From contig NC_087062.1 of NCBI RefSeq assembly GCF_963678635.1, positions 73,685,345 to 73,749,344 on the forward strand: DNA of 64,000 nucleotides. The letters run 5' to 3'. This DNA is from Symsagittifera roscoffensis (lineage: Eukaryota > Xenacoelomorpha > Acoela > Convolutidae). A program made the position numbers and the translations under genes. The notes beneath the pieces are model-generated. The model did no database searches. It had not been told where the DNA came from and saw only the letters and a list, made by a program, of their open reading frames with translations. Shown one piece after another: positions 41,148-51,831 of the stretch. The stretch's first letter is position 1; the number at the start of each line of letters is the position of its first letter.

Positions 41148-41530
41148 AGTCTGAAACATATATTTTCAGATGATTTTTGCTGTTCGTCCTTTTTATACTT
41201 CGACTTGTATATGTTTTGGTTTTTACCAATTTACAACTAATAAAATACTCGTATTGAGCTCAATCACTGTTTTAACATAAATAGCTTCAGGCAAATAAAC
41301 TAGTAGACGCAAACCAAGTGTTAATTCAAACAAATGTGTGAAATCCTTAGGCTTGTTTTGAATAACAAACTTTAATAGCATGACAAATCTTTGACGATAA
41401 GAAAGAAAGAAAGCCAGGAAATTATATCCACATGAAACTAGGACGAAAAAAGAAAAGTTCAGGAATTAGGACGATTAATTTTAAATATCGCGGGAAAAGG
41501 GACCGCTTTCAAAGGAATTAGAAGGAATTA

Positions 41531-41754
41531 TTGTATCGCGTCCCGGTTGTTGAGCTCAGCTTAACAAGATCCTAAGGAGGGGGTCTTTTACTTTAGGGGT
41601 GGGAACTTGCGATCATTTACAAAATCCTAGGATAGGGGTCCTCCAAAAAATTAAGGACCCCTTTCCTAGGATTTTGCTTTACGTGAGGACCCCCCCCCCT
41701 TAGGAAGGACCCCCCCCCCCCCCCTTAGGATCCGGGACACGATACAATACTACT
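41531..41754 (-). repeat. Polinton right terminal inverted repeat, itself palindromic
   Basis: Inverted copy of the left repeat, again with TTGTATCGCGTCCC (41531-41544) facing GGGACACGATACAA (41734-41747), a central hairpin around 41620-41675, and C-runs of 15 and about 10. The two inner arms differ at one base. Confidence 0.92.
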
Positions 41755-44700
41755 GCCTTCATATTACCTTCATATTGCAAATATATTGCCTTCATAATTC
41801 ATTCAGTATATCTATCTATCTATCTATCGATGCAGTCTACTATTTATTGGCGGTTCCTTTGAAAACTTTTTCATTATGTTGACGTCGTAAAAAACCAATA
41901 TATTGTAACGTTTGTAGAGGGTACCGAAGTCAACGTTGTAAAATTTTCAAACGAAATAACGTCTCTATATAATATATCTGATTCACCCCTACAGCTTTTT
42001 TTCTGCTTAATCAACACTGCTTTTTAGAGTCGATGAACGTAATGAAGACATTGTTCTGGGTGATTTTTTTTTTTCAGGAAAAATTCCTGAAATTTTTTCA
42101 AGCTCAAATTTGATTTTTTGCGGTTTAACTTCTAATTTTTTATTAACTCATTTCATTTTTTTTGTTAGAAGGAAGTCAAACTCCACTATCAAACATCAAA
42201 AGTGTATCGAAAACCGTGATTGACTTCTAGTTTCTAAAATGGATTTTAAAGATAAGATTTTCCAGCGAAATGAAACTTTTACCTAATGATCTAGTATTCA
42301 CAAATTGAGTTTATTTTATTAAGTGTTCATGATTTTTTCTTGAAATTCAAAGAGCCTCCAGACTATATGTTTTTTTTTGCAATTTCACCATATGTTTTTT
42401 GGAATTTTATTTTGGAAAAAGCTGATGTTAATTTTTTTGTTTTAACAAGTAGATGATACGTGGGAAGAGGTTTGGTTAAAGTTCTAAAGCATGAAATTTT
42501 TGTGAGAAAGGTAAGCTTAAACTTGCAAGAGTAAGTGTTTTGGAAACTGCAACTAGTTTTTTCCCGCTAACCTATTTGAATAATGCAAAAGTCTCTCAGC
42601 TTTTTACAGCATCGGAGCTTATGTACTTAGCGAGTAGATCGCATGTTGAGTAGAATTTTAAAAAATGAACTTTTTGTTTATTTTTTGGTTGCGTTTCGTC
42701 TGCTTCTTTGCTAAAATAACTCAACGCAATCCAAAAAATCGAAAACTCGCTGTGTTCACCATAAAAAGTCTTCTCAAAATGCGATCCAGCAAAGAATTTC
42801 ATACTAAAATATTTTATTTTTACGGTTTGACCTTTGATTACGCTTGCGATTTGCAACAAGCTATGATTCTCGGAAATGTCAAATTTTTGATTTGTTAACA
42901 GTTTTTTTATACTTATTTCGCTATTTATCCTACTAAATCTGATATCATAGATTTAATCGAAACAACAGGTTGTTAAAAGCCTATGCCCAGTTTGTGTAAG
43001 AAAAAGTTATGGCCTTCAAACAAGTCGGAATTTTGAAACGGTGACAGTTTTTTGAAAACTTGTTGACTTCACGCGAAAACTGCCGTGCCAATTCTCAGGA
43101 TGTGTTCAATCAGGAAACTCTGTTTTGGGAATCTTCACTGCTTAAGCGGTCATAACGTGCTTTTTGCAGAAAAGTTAATGGATTTTGTAAATCCGTTTGA
43201 CCGTTTTCTAGAAGTTTTGATCGTTTTTTTTTTAGAAACTTTTGAATTTTCTTGGAATTTACGCAATAAAATCTAAGATGAAAATTTCAATTGAAAGAAC
43301 CGGTTGCTATAATGGTTTCTGCATAAGTGGCGACTTCTTAGGTTTTTTTGTGAGAGAAATATTATCTCTTTGGGAAAGTTGGTTATTTCAAATTTTTTTA
43401 CTCTTCTCACTTAGTTTGGTAGATAAACAACTGAAGTAAGGTTTTGGGCAAAGTCCAATTTTTGAAATCACATTTTTTGTACCGCATCAGTATAGCAAAT
43501 TCATTCAATATCAAACACGTGCCTCCAGCTTTAGCTGGGCCCTCAGTTATTTTTTATCGAGACATACGGTTCGCCTAGTTCACTACGGAAAATTTTGGTT
43601 CACCTAGTTTTTTTTTCATCATTTTACGTTTATGCTTGTGTTGTATCCTAAGTGTGTATTTGTTTTTGAGTTCTTCTCAAATTCGTTTAATAATTGATAG
43701 GCAAATAAGGTTATTCGATAACAAAAGTGGTGACAACTTATAAATAGTTTCAAAAGCTTCAAAAACTTTAATTTAAAAAACTTTAACTTTCAAAAGTGGA
43801 ATATAAAAAAGGACATGTGAAGTTGCTTTATCAGTGAACCTTAGCAATTTCGATACTTTTTCTTGGCTTAACTAGATGTAAAGCGAATGCATTTGTACCG
43901 AAGGTCTGGGGCTCGAGGCCAGGCCGGACCTTGTTTTTTCAGTCAGTGAAAGAAAAGTTTTGTCTCAGTTAATGTTAATTAAAATTGTCTTGCGTTTGTC
44001 TGCTCATGTTTTGCCGGCTTATTTGCCACATCGGGGTTTTTCTTGTTCGGTCTGCAATTTTCATCGTAGATGCTAGTTTTTTTACTTGTTTTTTGTAAAA
44101 TTAGTAGCCCATCATTGTATATTTTCCTTGGTTTTCCTTGTTCGTTTTTTTTTCGCTTCAAAGCTTTATTCGGCCTAACTGGTTTCGGCTCATTTTTTAT
44201 CGGCTTAGTTGCCCTAGTTTGTGTCGCTTGAGAGGCAAAATTTTTTTTTTTGTGAAAAAGTCAGGTAGTTTCTAATGCAAGATTTTTTATTAACATGATT
44301 GCTCAATTTTTTATGAGATTAATTTCTTATGGTATCTTCATTCTTTTTGGCGCAATGGCATCTACCCATTTGTCGACTAAGGTGCAGTTTGATAATTTCC
44401 TGTTAGATAAAATCAGGTATTATGAAAATGTATTAGATTTTTTTTGAGACGTTTTGGCAAAGTTTTTCAGTATTTTCCTAAATATTAATTTTTCTCTATC
44501 CTTGCGATAAGCAAGAGTATTGCAACCGGATACTAGACTTTTTGCCCGTAAATAATTTTGGTCACAGAATGGTCAATTTAGGAATGATAAATTTTAAGAG
44601 ATGCTCAGTTTTCTGAAATTTCAAACGTACCTCATCTTGGTACGTAAGGTAATAGGTTGAGTACCTTTGAGGCAGTAATTATTTTTTAAAATTAGTTAAT

Positions 44701-47304
44701 TGAAAAAAAAATTGATGTTTTTCGGATTCGTGGTTTTTGGCCTAGTTTTTGTCGGTTAATTCTCCCTTTTTGAAAAATTTCATTATCTAGTACCAATTTT
44801 TCAACCTAATTTGTAAAGCATCGATATGATTTTGATTGTAATTTTTTTTACTATAATTGAAAATTCTGTAATTTGTTATTTTAACCTGTCTGATATTGAA
44901 TATTGTTTCTTAAGTTTTTTGACAAAATGGTTTTTGCTGACGTTGGACCGGCTGAGTCAACTTTTATTTTTCTAATTTCAAGGGTCGAAAACTCCTGTTC
45001 GACAAAATCAGGTATTATGATAATGTATTGGCTTTTGTTTTTTATCTTCACTTTTTTGGGACGCTTTCGAAATTTTTCAAATTTCAACAAAAAGGTTAGT
45101 TCAGTCGAAAACTACTCACTGAAATTCGAAAAAACGTATCAATTATAAGAGCGCCTACTCACATGTGTGCTTGCATAATCCCCTTGTCTCTGTACTTTAC
45201 CCTACTGTCTACCGCCTGTTTGAGACGCTTTGGGGGAATGTCTGACAGATTTTTTTGGATTTCGTTTCCTCAAAAATTACTCTCCCAAATCTGAGATTTG
45301 GATTTCAATGGATAGAATGCGTTATGGGAAGCTCACCTGCAAAGGGGCTATGCCCAAAACTTTTTCAACAAAAACTATTTGAATTTTTTCGAGATAATCT
45401 CCCAAATCTTGTATTTTTGCATTCAATCGAAACAACCCAGATATTTTTACACAGAGGTATGATTCGTAGAATAGCCAAATTTTTGATTTTTTAACCATTT
45501 TTGGAAGCTTTGTTTTTTCTCGAAAACTACCCTCCTAATTTAAGGTTAAGTTTTTGGGTTCAATAGAGAAACCCGGGCTCGGCAATGTTCTGTTTTCAAG
45601 CGGCCACGACCTTCTCAGTGTAGAAAAAAGTGATACTTTTTGGAAAGTCAAGTTTTTGAACTTTCGTTGACCGTTTTTTAGAAATTTTTTGGTTTTCAAA
45701 GAAACTATCCTATCAAATTTGAGATGAAGGGTTAAATTGAAAGAACCGGTTGCGAGAAAGTTTCCTACAGAAGCGACGACCCCTATTTCTCGTGAAGAAA
45801 ATTTCCTGTATTTGGGAAGATAGCCATTTCTTAAAAATTTTTACTCTTCTCACTTATTTTGGTAGAGAAGCAAGTAAGGTTTCTTGGAAAATCCAATTTT
45901 TGTAATTGCCCATTTCATCCAGCATAAGTAAAACAAATTCGAAATATATCAAACAGCTACCTCCAAGTTTTACTGAGACCCTTGTTTTCTTTTATTGAGT
46001 ATACAGTATTTGGTTTCTTTAGTTTTTTTCGACTTATCATAATCTTTGTTTGTTGTATCGCTAGTGGTGCAAAGCTCAGCTTCGCCTCTTGTGTAGAAAC
46101 TTCTTTTTCGATTTCCAAAGAAATGATAGCAATGAAATTAGTGCCCACTTCTCTGTTGCCTGAATATACGCCTAGCACTTTCCGCAGTCTTTGACAAAGT
46201 CTGTAGGGGTAATTTTTGACCCATAATTTTGGATTTTCCCCCTTTTCTCCAAACTACCCCCCCCCCAAATCTGAGATTTTGGAGTCAACGGAGAGAACGG
46301 GATGTGGGAAGTCCTGCTGCATTAGCAGCTACGCTCAATTGTTTACACAAAAAGTTGTCTTTTTCGGAAAAGTCAGTTTTGATTTTTTGACAGCTTATTC
46401 AAACTTTTTGACTTATATCGAAAACTACTCGGACAAATGTGAGGTTTTAGATTCAATGAAGAGAAAAGTTTGTGGAAACCTCTCCTGTATCAGCCGCTAT
46501 GACCAAATTTCTTTACAAAAAAACTTATCGTCCTCACTAAAGTCATATTTGTGATTTTTTAAAACTGTATTAAGAAGATTTGTTTCGAAGACTACTCTTC
46601 CATACCTGAGATTTTAGGTTCAATCAAAAGAGTGGCCGGTGGAAAAATTGCTGATTAAGCGGCTACGCCCACATTGTTTTTATACTAAATGTTATGATTT
46701 TCGGAAAAGTCGAATTTTGAACAGTTTTTTTTAGTCTTTGGCTTTTTTCGAAAACCACCCTCCCAATTCTGATATCAAGGGTTTTATCGAGCCAACAGAT
46801 TCTGGGAAGCCTCAGTTCATAAGTCGCTACACCTTAAATTTTTAACGAAAAAAGTTATGTTCTTGGGAAGTTTCGAAATAATTAAAAAAATGTTCTCTTT
46901 GTTTATTAGAAAAACAACTGAGGTTTTAAGTGAAGCCAATTTTTGTAATTACTCATTTCATCCCGCATCAGTAGAAAAATTAAAACAAACTTATCAAACA
47001 GGTATCTCCATCTTTAGATGGCCCCTAGTATTGAATGCTTATTTAGTACTGGTAGTTGTGTTTCTCGACACTATTCTGAATTTTTTTTTTTTCAAGTTTT
47101 TTATCTCGATTTTGTTATTTTCGACTCTTTTTCTATTTGCTAGCTTGAAATGCTAGTGTCGCAAGTGATGCGAAGCTCCGCTTTGCCGCCTCTGTATTTG
47201 CACTTGTCCAACCGCCTGTTGGCTATGTTTCACAGAGGCAGCAGAAGTTCTTTCGATATTGACAGAAATTCATTTGACATTTGGTGAGATGTTTTTGATT
47301 TGAG
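41755..47304. repeat. SYS1 intron right part: degenerate repeat array
   Basis: From about 45250 to 47000, units of roughly 170-250 bp recur. Their core has AAAACTACTCTCCCAAATCT, GAGATTTTGG, TCAATGGAGAGAAC, a GTGGGAAGC...GCATAAGCGGCTA stretch and AAAGTTATTTTTTCGG. One related unit lies at about 43010-43310 and others are more decayed. Around 42030-42330 is a copy of the dispersed AACTCCACTATCGAAC family. A weak tRNA-like piece (GGGGCTCGAGGCC) lies near 43905. Frames in the array are not conserved between units and are not genes. Confidence 0.6.
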
Positions 47305-47624
47305 GTCGGAGTAAACTGTGCACGGACTTCAGCTTTACCCTACTGCTTTACCATTGGATAATATCCTCTCTCTATCCCTCTTCCTGGGCTCACATCCCAG
47401 CCACATGGTCATGGTACCTTCTGCACATAGTCTGTGCTCTACTCACTACAGTACTAGCTGAATACCTTTGCATGAGGACAGAAATGAGAGCAGTGCCAAT
47501 AGGCGGCGGAGGAACTTCCACTAGCAATATTACTCAAAATTCATCCACAGCGTCAACAGCTATGCAAAACAGCGGCGACACTTCGTCTATGACTGAAGGT
47601 GGCGGCGCAGAAAGCCAAGTATAG
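47305..47624 (+). CDS. SYS1: SYS1 Golgi trafficking protein, exon 2
   Basis: Begins after GATTTGAG|GT in phase 1, giving GRSKLCTDFSFTLLLYHW, which fits the conserved QCLDFTxTxHFxH stretch. It then encodes the last two membrane segments, including TWSWYLLHIVCALLTTVLAE and the family signature GEYLCMRTE as AEYLCMRTEM. A Gly/Ser/Thr/Asn-rich tail of about 38 residues ends at TAG 47622-47624. The complete CDS is 582 nt (193 aa); vertebrate SYS1 is about 156 aa, and the extra length is mostly this tail. Confidence 0.88.
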
Positions 47625-48667
47625 TCAATTTAAGAGTTCTGAAAGAATGCGACTATCAGTTGCAAGTCTGAGAGGAATGAGAGGAAATGAGCTCCAGTTT
47701 AGTTTAATAATGTAGTATTTATCAGAAGTGAGAAAAATCAAATCTAAATATTTCATAGCTTTTTTATGACTTTATGATGAGGATGATTGGCTCTCCAGAG
47801 AAAATATAGTTAAATGATTGTTTTTTAACTTGGCAACCGCGTTGATTTTTCTTCTTATTTAAAAACGTTGACTGAAATTTGCACAGCTAAATGAACCAAC
47901 CGCCTATTCTTGTAATGATATTTTTTTATTTCTGTTCTATTTTTTTCTTTTTTTTCTCAGTTAATGATTTTCAGTTTAGTCACTTTGTTCCTTGGAGTAT
48001 TCCTTGAGCTCAGTATTGGTCCGAACTCTGGGGGAATCCCTTATGATGAACTGAAAGATGGAAAACTAATATAAGACAATTAATTTTTTGTAAAAGAACT
48101 GAGTATTCAAAGAAATCGCAAAAATCCATATAAAAGAGAATCCAAGATATTGAAATCAATATTATACTATGAAAAGTTAAGTATAAAGTGTTTTCGGAGT
48201 GTTACATCAAGAGACAAGAATTGTCACGAGAACATCCAGTAGTTGCACCCGCTGCCAGGTCACTAGGAGAATCTGTTAATGTCGTTTTTCAGTTTAAACC
48301 TTTCAGCCAATAAAGGTATGTTAAGAGTCGATGGATGTAGTGAAGGCTCTTATATAGATTGTGATTTTTTGTTCACGTTTTTTTTTCAGGAACAGTCTTA
48401 ACATTTTTTAATGCTCAAATTTGATTTTTCGCGGTTTGATTTTTGGTTTCTTTTTCAGTTCAATTCATTTACTTTCTTAAAAGGGAGATAAACTCCACTA
48501 TCGAACAGCAAAAGCGTAGAGGTCATGAAAACTGTGATCGAGATGTAGTTTCGAAAGTGGATTTAAAGGTTCAGATTTCTCAGCGGAATAAATTTTTTTT
48601 AAATGATCGAGAATTCACAAATTGAGTTAGTTTTATCAAGAAGCTAAACAGCTAATACTATTTGGGA
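47625..48667. other. Intergenic spacer with one dispersed repeat copy
   Basis: Presumed SYS1 3' UTR followed by AT-rich DNA. A copy of the dispersed family (GATGTAGTGAAGGCTCTTAT ... AACTCCACTATCGAACAGCA) is at about 48325-48625. No gene seen. Confidence 0.5.
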
Positions 48668-49126
48668 TGTTGCAATGCAAATGTAGAATAAAACAAGAGT
48701 ATAGATGCATATAAAATAAGCACAGTTGGCCAAGCGGACTAAGGCAAAGTAAGCTAACGCCGATTATATGTGTGAAATAACAGTTGACGTAGGTTCGAGT
48801 CCCCCACCTGCCCATGTATTAATATACTAAAAACGGGGGTTACTTCCTATTTTAACTGTTTTTTGGTTCTAATTCGGTTCAGCCTTGATTAAGGTTGACC
48901 GCCAAAAAGAGCAATTTGTCTCAAGGACATTACCGACCGGTTCTTGTGGCTAGCTTGCGCCGATTTGTACCAAAAACTGGCAGATGATAAAAATGTTATA
49001 TGATGTTCAGATCAATAGAAATAATGCCGAAATTAATTTATTGACCGAGTTATTTGCCGAGAAATATCTCTTATTAATTTAACGAATTTGGATTCAATTA
49101 TTTTCGTTTGGAGATTAGCGTCCATA
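48668..49126 (+). repeat. BEL/Pao 5' LTR
   Basis: Matches the 3' LTR from TGTTGCAATG to AACGAATTTGGAT. It then has a short differing stretch (TCAATTATTTTCG against CAG) before the shared TTTGGAGATTAGCG and CATA end. The pol frame starts almost directly after it, so the deletion junction lies at or near the LTR edge. Contains the tRNA-like sequence at 48721-48812. Confidence 0.88.
48721..48812 (+). repeat. tRNA-Leu/Ser-like sequence with pol III boxes inside the 5' LTR
   Basis: TTGGCCAAGCGGACTAAGGC is a Leu/Ser-type D arm with box A, and AGGTTCGAGTCCC is a full box B 60 bp later. Acceptor and T stems pair poorly, so a tRNA-derived SINE piece captured by the LTR is more likely than a working tRNA. 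The same sequence is at 51430-51521 in the 3' LTR. Confidence 0.6.
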
Positions 49127-51395
49127 CACAGTTAGGGCCCGTCTTTTACTGAAAGATATTTGGAAAATCAGTGGTCAAAGTTGGGGTTGGGACGACGAAT
49201 TGCCAGAAGACATAAGAGATAAGTTTCTCGAGTGGCACTCCGGTCTCCCTCTCTTGGAACAATTGACTATTCCCCGTTGTTACTTCACAGAGCTTGTTGA
49301 TCAAATTGAGCTCCACATGTTCGGTGATAGCTCGCAGGACGTTTTCTGTGCTGTTGGATTTTTGCGTGCGCGACTCGCGAGCTCGCATAAAACTCAAATA
49401 TCCTTCATCTTTGGTAAAGCTCGCGTTGCGCCCATGAAAGCGCTATCTATACCGAAGCTAGAGCTTCAAGCTGCTCTGCTCGCCACACGACTAAAAGATG
49501 ATATACTGACCGCCCTTACCGTCTCAATTAATCATGTCTTTATGTGGACAGATAGTACAACAGTTTTGCAGTGGCTAAACTCCACTGAAAAATTACCTGT
49601 ATTCGTCGCTAATCGTGTCGGCGAAATCCTCGAGTCGACCACTTTTGATGAGTGGCACCATGTTCTGAGCGGCGATAATCCAGCTGATACCGGTACGCGG
49701 GGGATTTCTTCGGAAGCCCTCAAGGATAGCAGCTGGGTTATTGGTCCGAGCATTCTCAGGACTACTGATTGGCCGTTTATACCCGACGAACGTGTAATCA
49801 ATAAAATTCGTTTGAAGGGTCCTTCTTGTGATGTTGATAATTGCTTGGAGACATCATCTTCCTTCGTCACCGATGTCACATCAATCAAACATCCCGAACA
49901 CGGGTTCAATTGGGAAAGGTTCAGTTCCTTTACAAGATATAAACGAGTAGTCGCTTTTATGTTGAGGGTGTTGCCTTCACATAAGCATTTTCGTGGTAAA
50001 GACTTACGAATCACCGACCCTACTGAACTTGATATTGCAGAAAGCAAACTGATTCATCTTGCTCAGATGGAATCCTTTCCCGTTGAGTTAAAAACACTCA
50101 CCGCTGGCAAACCTATTAAAAATAGTAGTAAAATTGCCACATACTCGCCATTTATCGGTCCCACTGGAATCATTCGTTCCACCGGACGGATTGTGCGCTT
50201 AGTGGATACCGCGTTTGATACTAAGCACCCAATAATACTCGACGCCCGACATACCTTAGTTCGTTTGTTGGCCCGCAGCCTCCACCATAAGCATTTTCAT
50301 CAAGGATTAGATTACATGCGCTCCGTTTTAAATATGAAATATGCAATACTTGGGTTGCGTCGACTACTTCGGTCTATCGAAAATCAATGTGTGACATGCC
50401 GTAAACGCAAAGCATGCACCATCCAGCCAATTATGTCCGATTTACCTGTCGAACGTCTCGGATATAAGCAACCACCCTTCAATCATACGGGTGTGGATTA
50501 CTTTGGACCGCTTTACGTTCCGGTTCGCAGAAGCACGGAAAAAAGATGGGGATTCCTTTTTACTTGCCTCACCACCAGGGCTGTACACCTTGAGATTGTA
50601 CCATCTCTGGACACCAGTTCGTGTGTCATGGGCATTGAACGGTTCGTTGCGCGCCGTGGTACACCAAGCACAATCTGGTCGGATAATGGCACGAACTTCG
50701 TTGGTGCGGAAAAGGAATTACTTGCCTGCATCAAGAGCTGGAATGGCATGGCTCCGACCATTTTTGCACATAAAGGTGTTACGTGGAAATTTAACCCGCC
50801 AGGCGCACCCCATCATGGCGGCTCCTGGGAACGCCTCGTCCGAAGCGTGAAGCGCGTGCTGTACGATATCCTAGGCAGTAGGCGAGTCACTGAAGAGGTG
50901 TTAGGAACAACACTCTGCTTAGTTGAACAGGCTTTGAATTCGAGGCCAATCACTCCCGTTAGTACCGATCCACGTGAGTTAGAAGCGTTAACCCCAAACC
51001 ATTTTTTGCTTGGACAACATGCCACAAGCTTTCCTTCGCTTTTACCCGGGGAGCACTTCGATCACAAGAAAAGGTACGTGCGAGCGCAGTCATATGCTAA
51101 CGCGATTTGGTCTCGTTGGCTTCGAGAATATGTTCCCTCGCTGAATAAACGTGTCAAGTGGCACACTCATTCTGACTTCACTCTTAAAACAGGCGATCTC
51201 GTGTGGGTGATTGAGCCCGATAGTCCGCGTGGGTACTACCCTCTCGCCCGAATCGTCAAGCTAAACTACGGCCAGGACGGTTGCGCCCGATCCGCCCTTG
51301 TCAGGACCGCAACCCGTGAAGTCACGCGGCCGACCGTTAAGCTCGCTCCGGTTCTTCCTTCTTCAGGGGGGGAGGATGTTGCAATGCAAATGTAG
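49119..51395 (+). pseudogene. BEL/Pao pol remnant: RNase H, zinc domain, integrase
   Basis: The frame is open from 49119 but has no early ATG (first codon usable in frame is TTG 49200), so it is the back part of a polyprotein. Order: Pao-type LPEDIRDKFLEWHSGLPLLE; RNase H with HMFGDSSQDVFCAV, IPKLELQAALLA and MWTDSTTVLQWL; HHCC module around HHKHFHQGLDYMRS ... CVTCRKRKA; and integrase core with NHTGVDYFGPLYV, IWSDNGTNFVGAE and GGSWERLVRSVK (D, D, E). A C-terminal domain (LKTGDLVWVIEPD) follows. No stop interrupts 730 codons. The stop lies inside the 3' LTR. Confidence 0.9.
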
Positions 51396-51826
51396 AATAA
51401 AACAAGAGTATAGATGCATATAAAATAAGCACAGTTGGCCAAGCGGACTAAGGCAAAGTAAGCTAACGCCGATTATATGTGTGAAATAACAGTTGACGTA
51501 GGTTCGAGTCCCCCACCTGCCCATGTATTAATATACTAAAAACGGGGGTTACTTCCTATTTTAACTGTTTTTTGGTTCTAATTCGGTTCAGCCTTGATTA
51601 AGGTTGACCGCCAAAAAGAGCAATTTGTCTCAAGGACATTACCGACCGGTTCTTGTGGCTAGCTTGCGCCGATTTGTACCAAAAACTGGCAGATGATAAA
51701 AATGTTATATGATGTTCAGATCAATAGAAATAATGCCGAAATTAATTTATTGACCGAGTTATTTGCCGAGAAATATCTCTTATTAATTTAACGAATTTGG
51801 ATCAGTTTTGGAGATTAGCGAGCATA
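51377..51826 (+). repeat. BEL/Pao 3' LTR
   Basis: Begins TGTTGCAATG right after the polypurine tract and ends GCGAGCATA before the target duplication TGGGA. Identical to the 5' LTR over at least 430 bp by eye; includes the tRNA-like sequence at 51430-51521. Confidence 0.9.
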
Positions 51827-51831
51827 TGGGA

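Larger units (their letters stand above)
23507..41754 (+). mobile_element. Complete Polinton/Maverick (adintovirus-like) element
   Basis: An 18,248-bp element with terminal inverted repeats beginning AG and ending CT, flanked by a perfect 6-bp target duplication GCCTTC (23501-23506 and 41755-41760). All three are diagnostic for Polintons. It encodes the hallmark set: rve integrase, FtsK/HerA-type packaging ATPase, single and double jelly-roll capsid proteins, adenovirus-type protease and DNA polymerase B. Structural genes are tightly packed on the + strand with start/stop overlaps. A block at 32.2-35.9 kb has minus-strand genes. An in-frame stop in the integrase and an altered polymerase motif suggest this copy is no longer autonomous. 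Confidence 0.95.
23232..47304 (+). other. SYS1: SYS1 intron, about 24 kb, hosting the Polinton
   Basis: GT at 23232 and AG at 47303-47304; phase 1 on both sides. The 18.2 kb Polinton (23507-41754) lies in it in the same orientation as the gene; the remaining 5.5 kb after the element is repeats. Without the Polinton and its duplicated target site the intron would be about 5.8 kb. Confidence 0.8.
48668..51826 (+). mobile_element. BEL/Pao LTR retrotransposon, internally deleted, recent
   Basis: LTRs of about 450-459 bp are identical over at least their first 430 bp and begin TGTTGCAATG. A 5-bp target duplication TGGGA flanks the element (48663-48667 and 51827-51831). A polypurine tract GGGGGGGAGGA abuts the 3' LTR. 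Only 2.25 kb of internal sequence remains: the primer-binding site, gag, protease and reverse transcriptase are missing. Near-identical LTRs imply a young insertion despite the deletion. Confidence 0.92.

Noticed and set aside
48721-48812. Functional tRNA-Leu or tRNA-Ser gene
   Set aside because: Acceptor and T stems pair poorly and the sequence is part of both LTRs.
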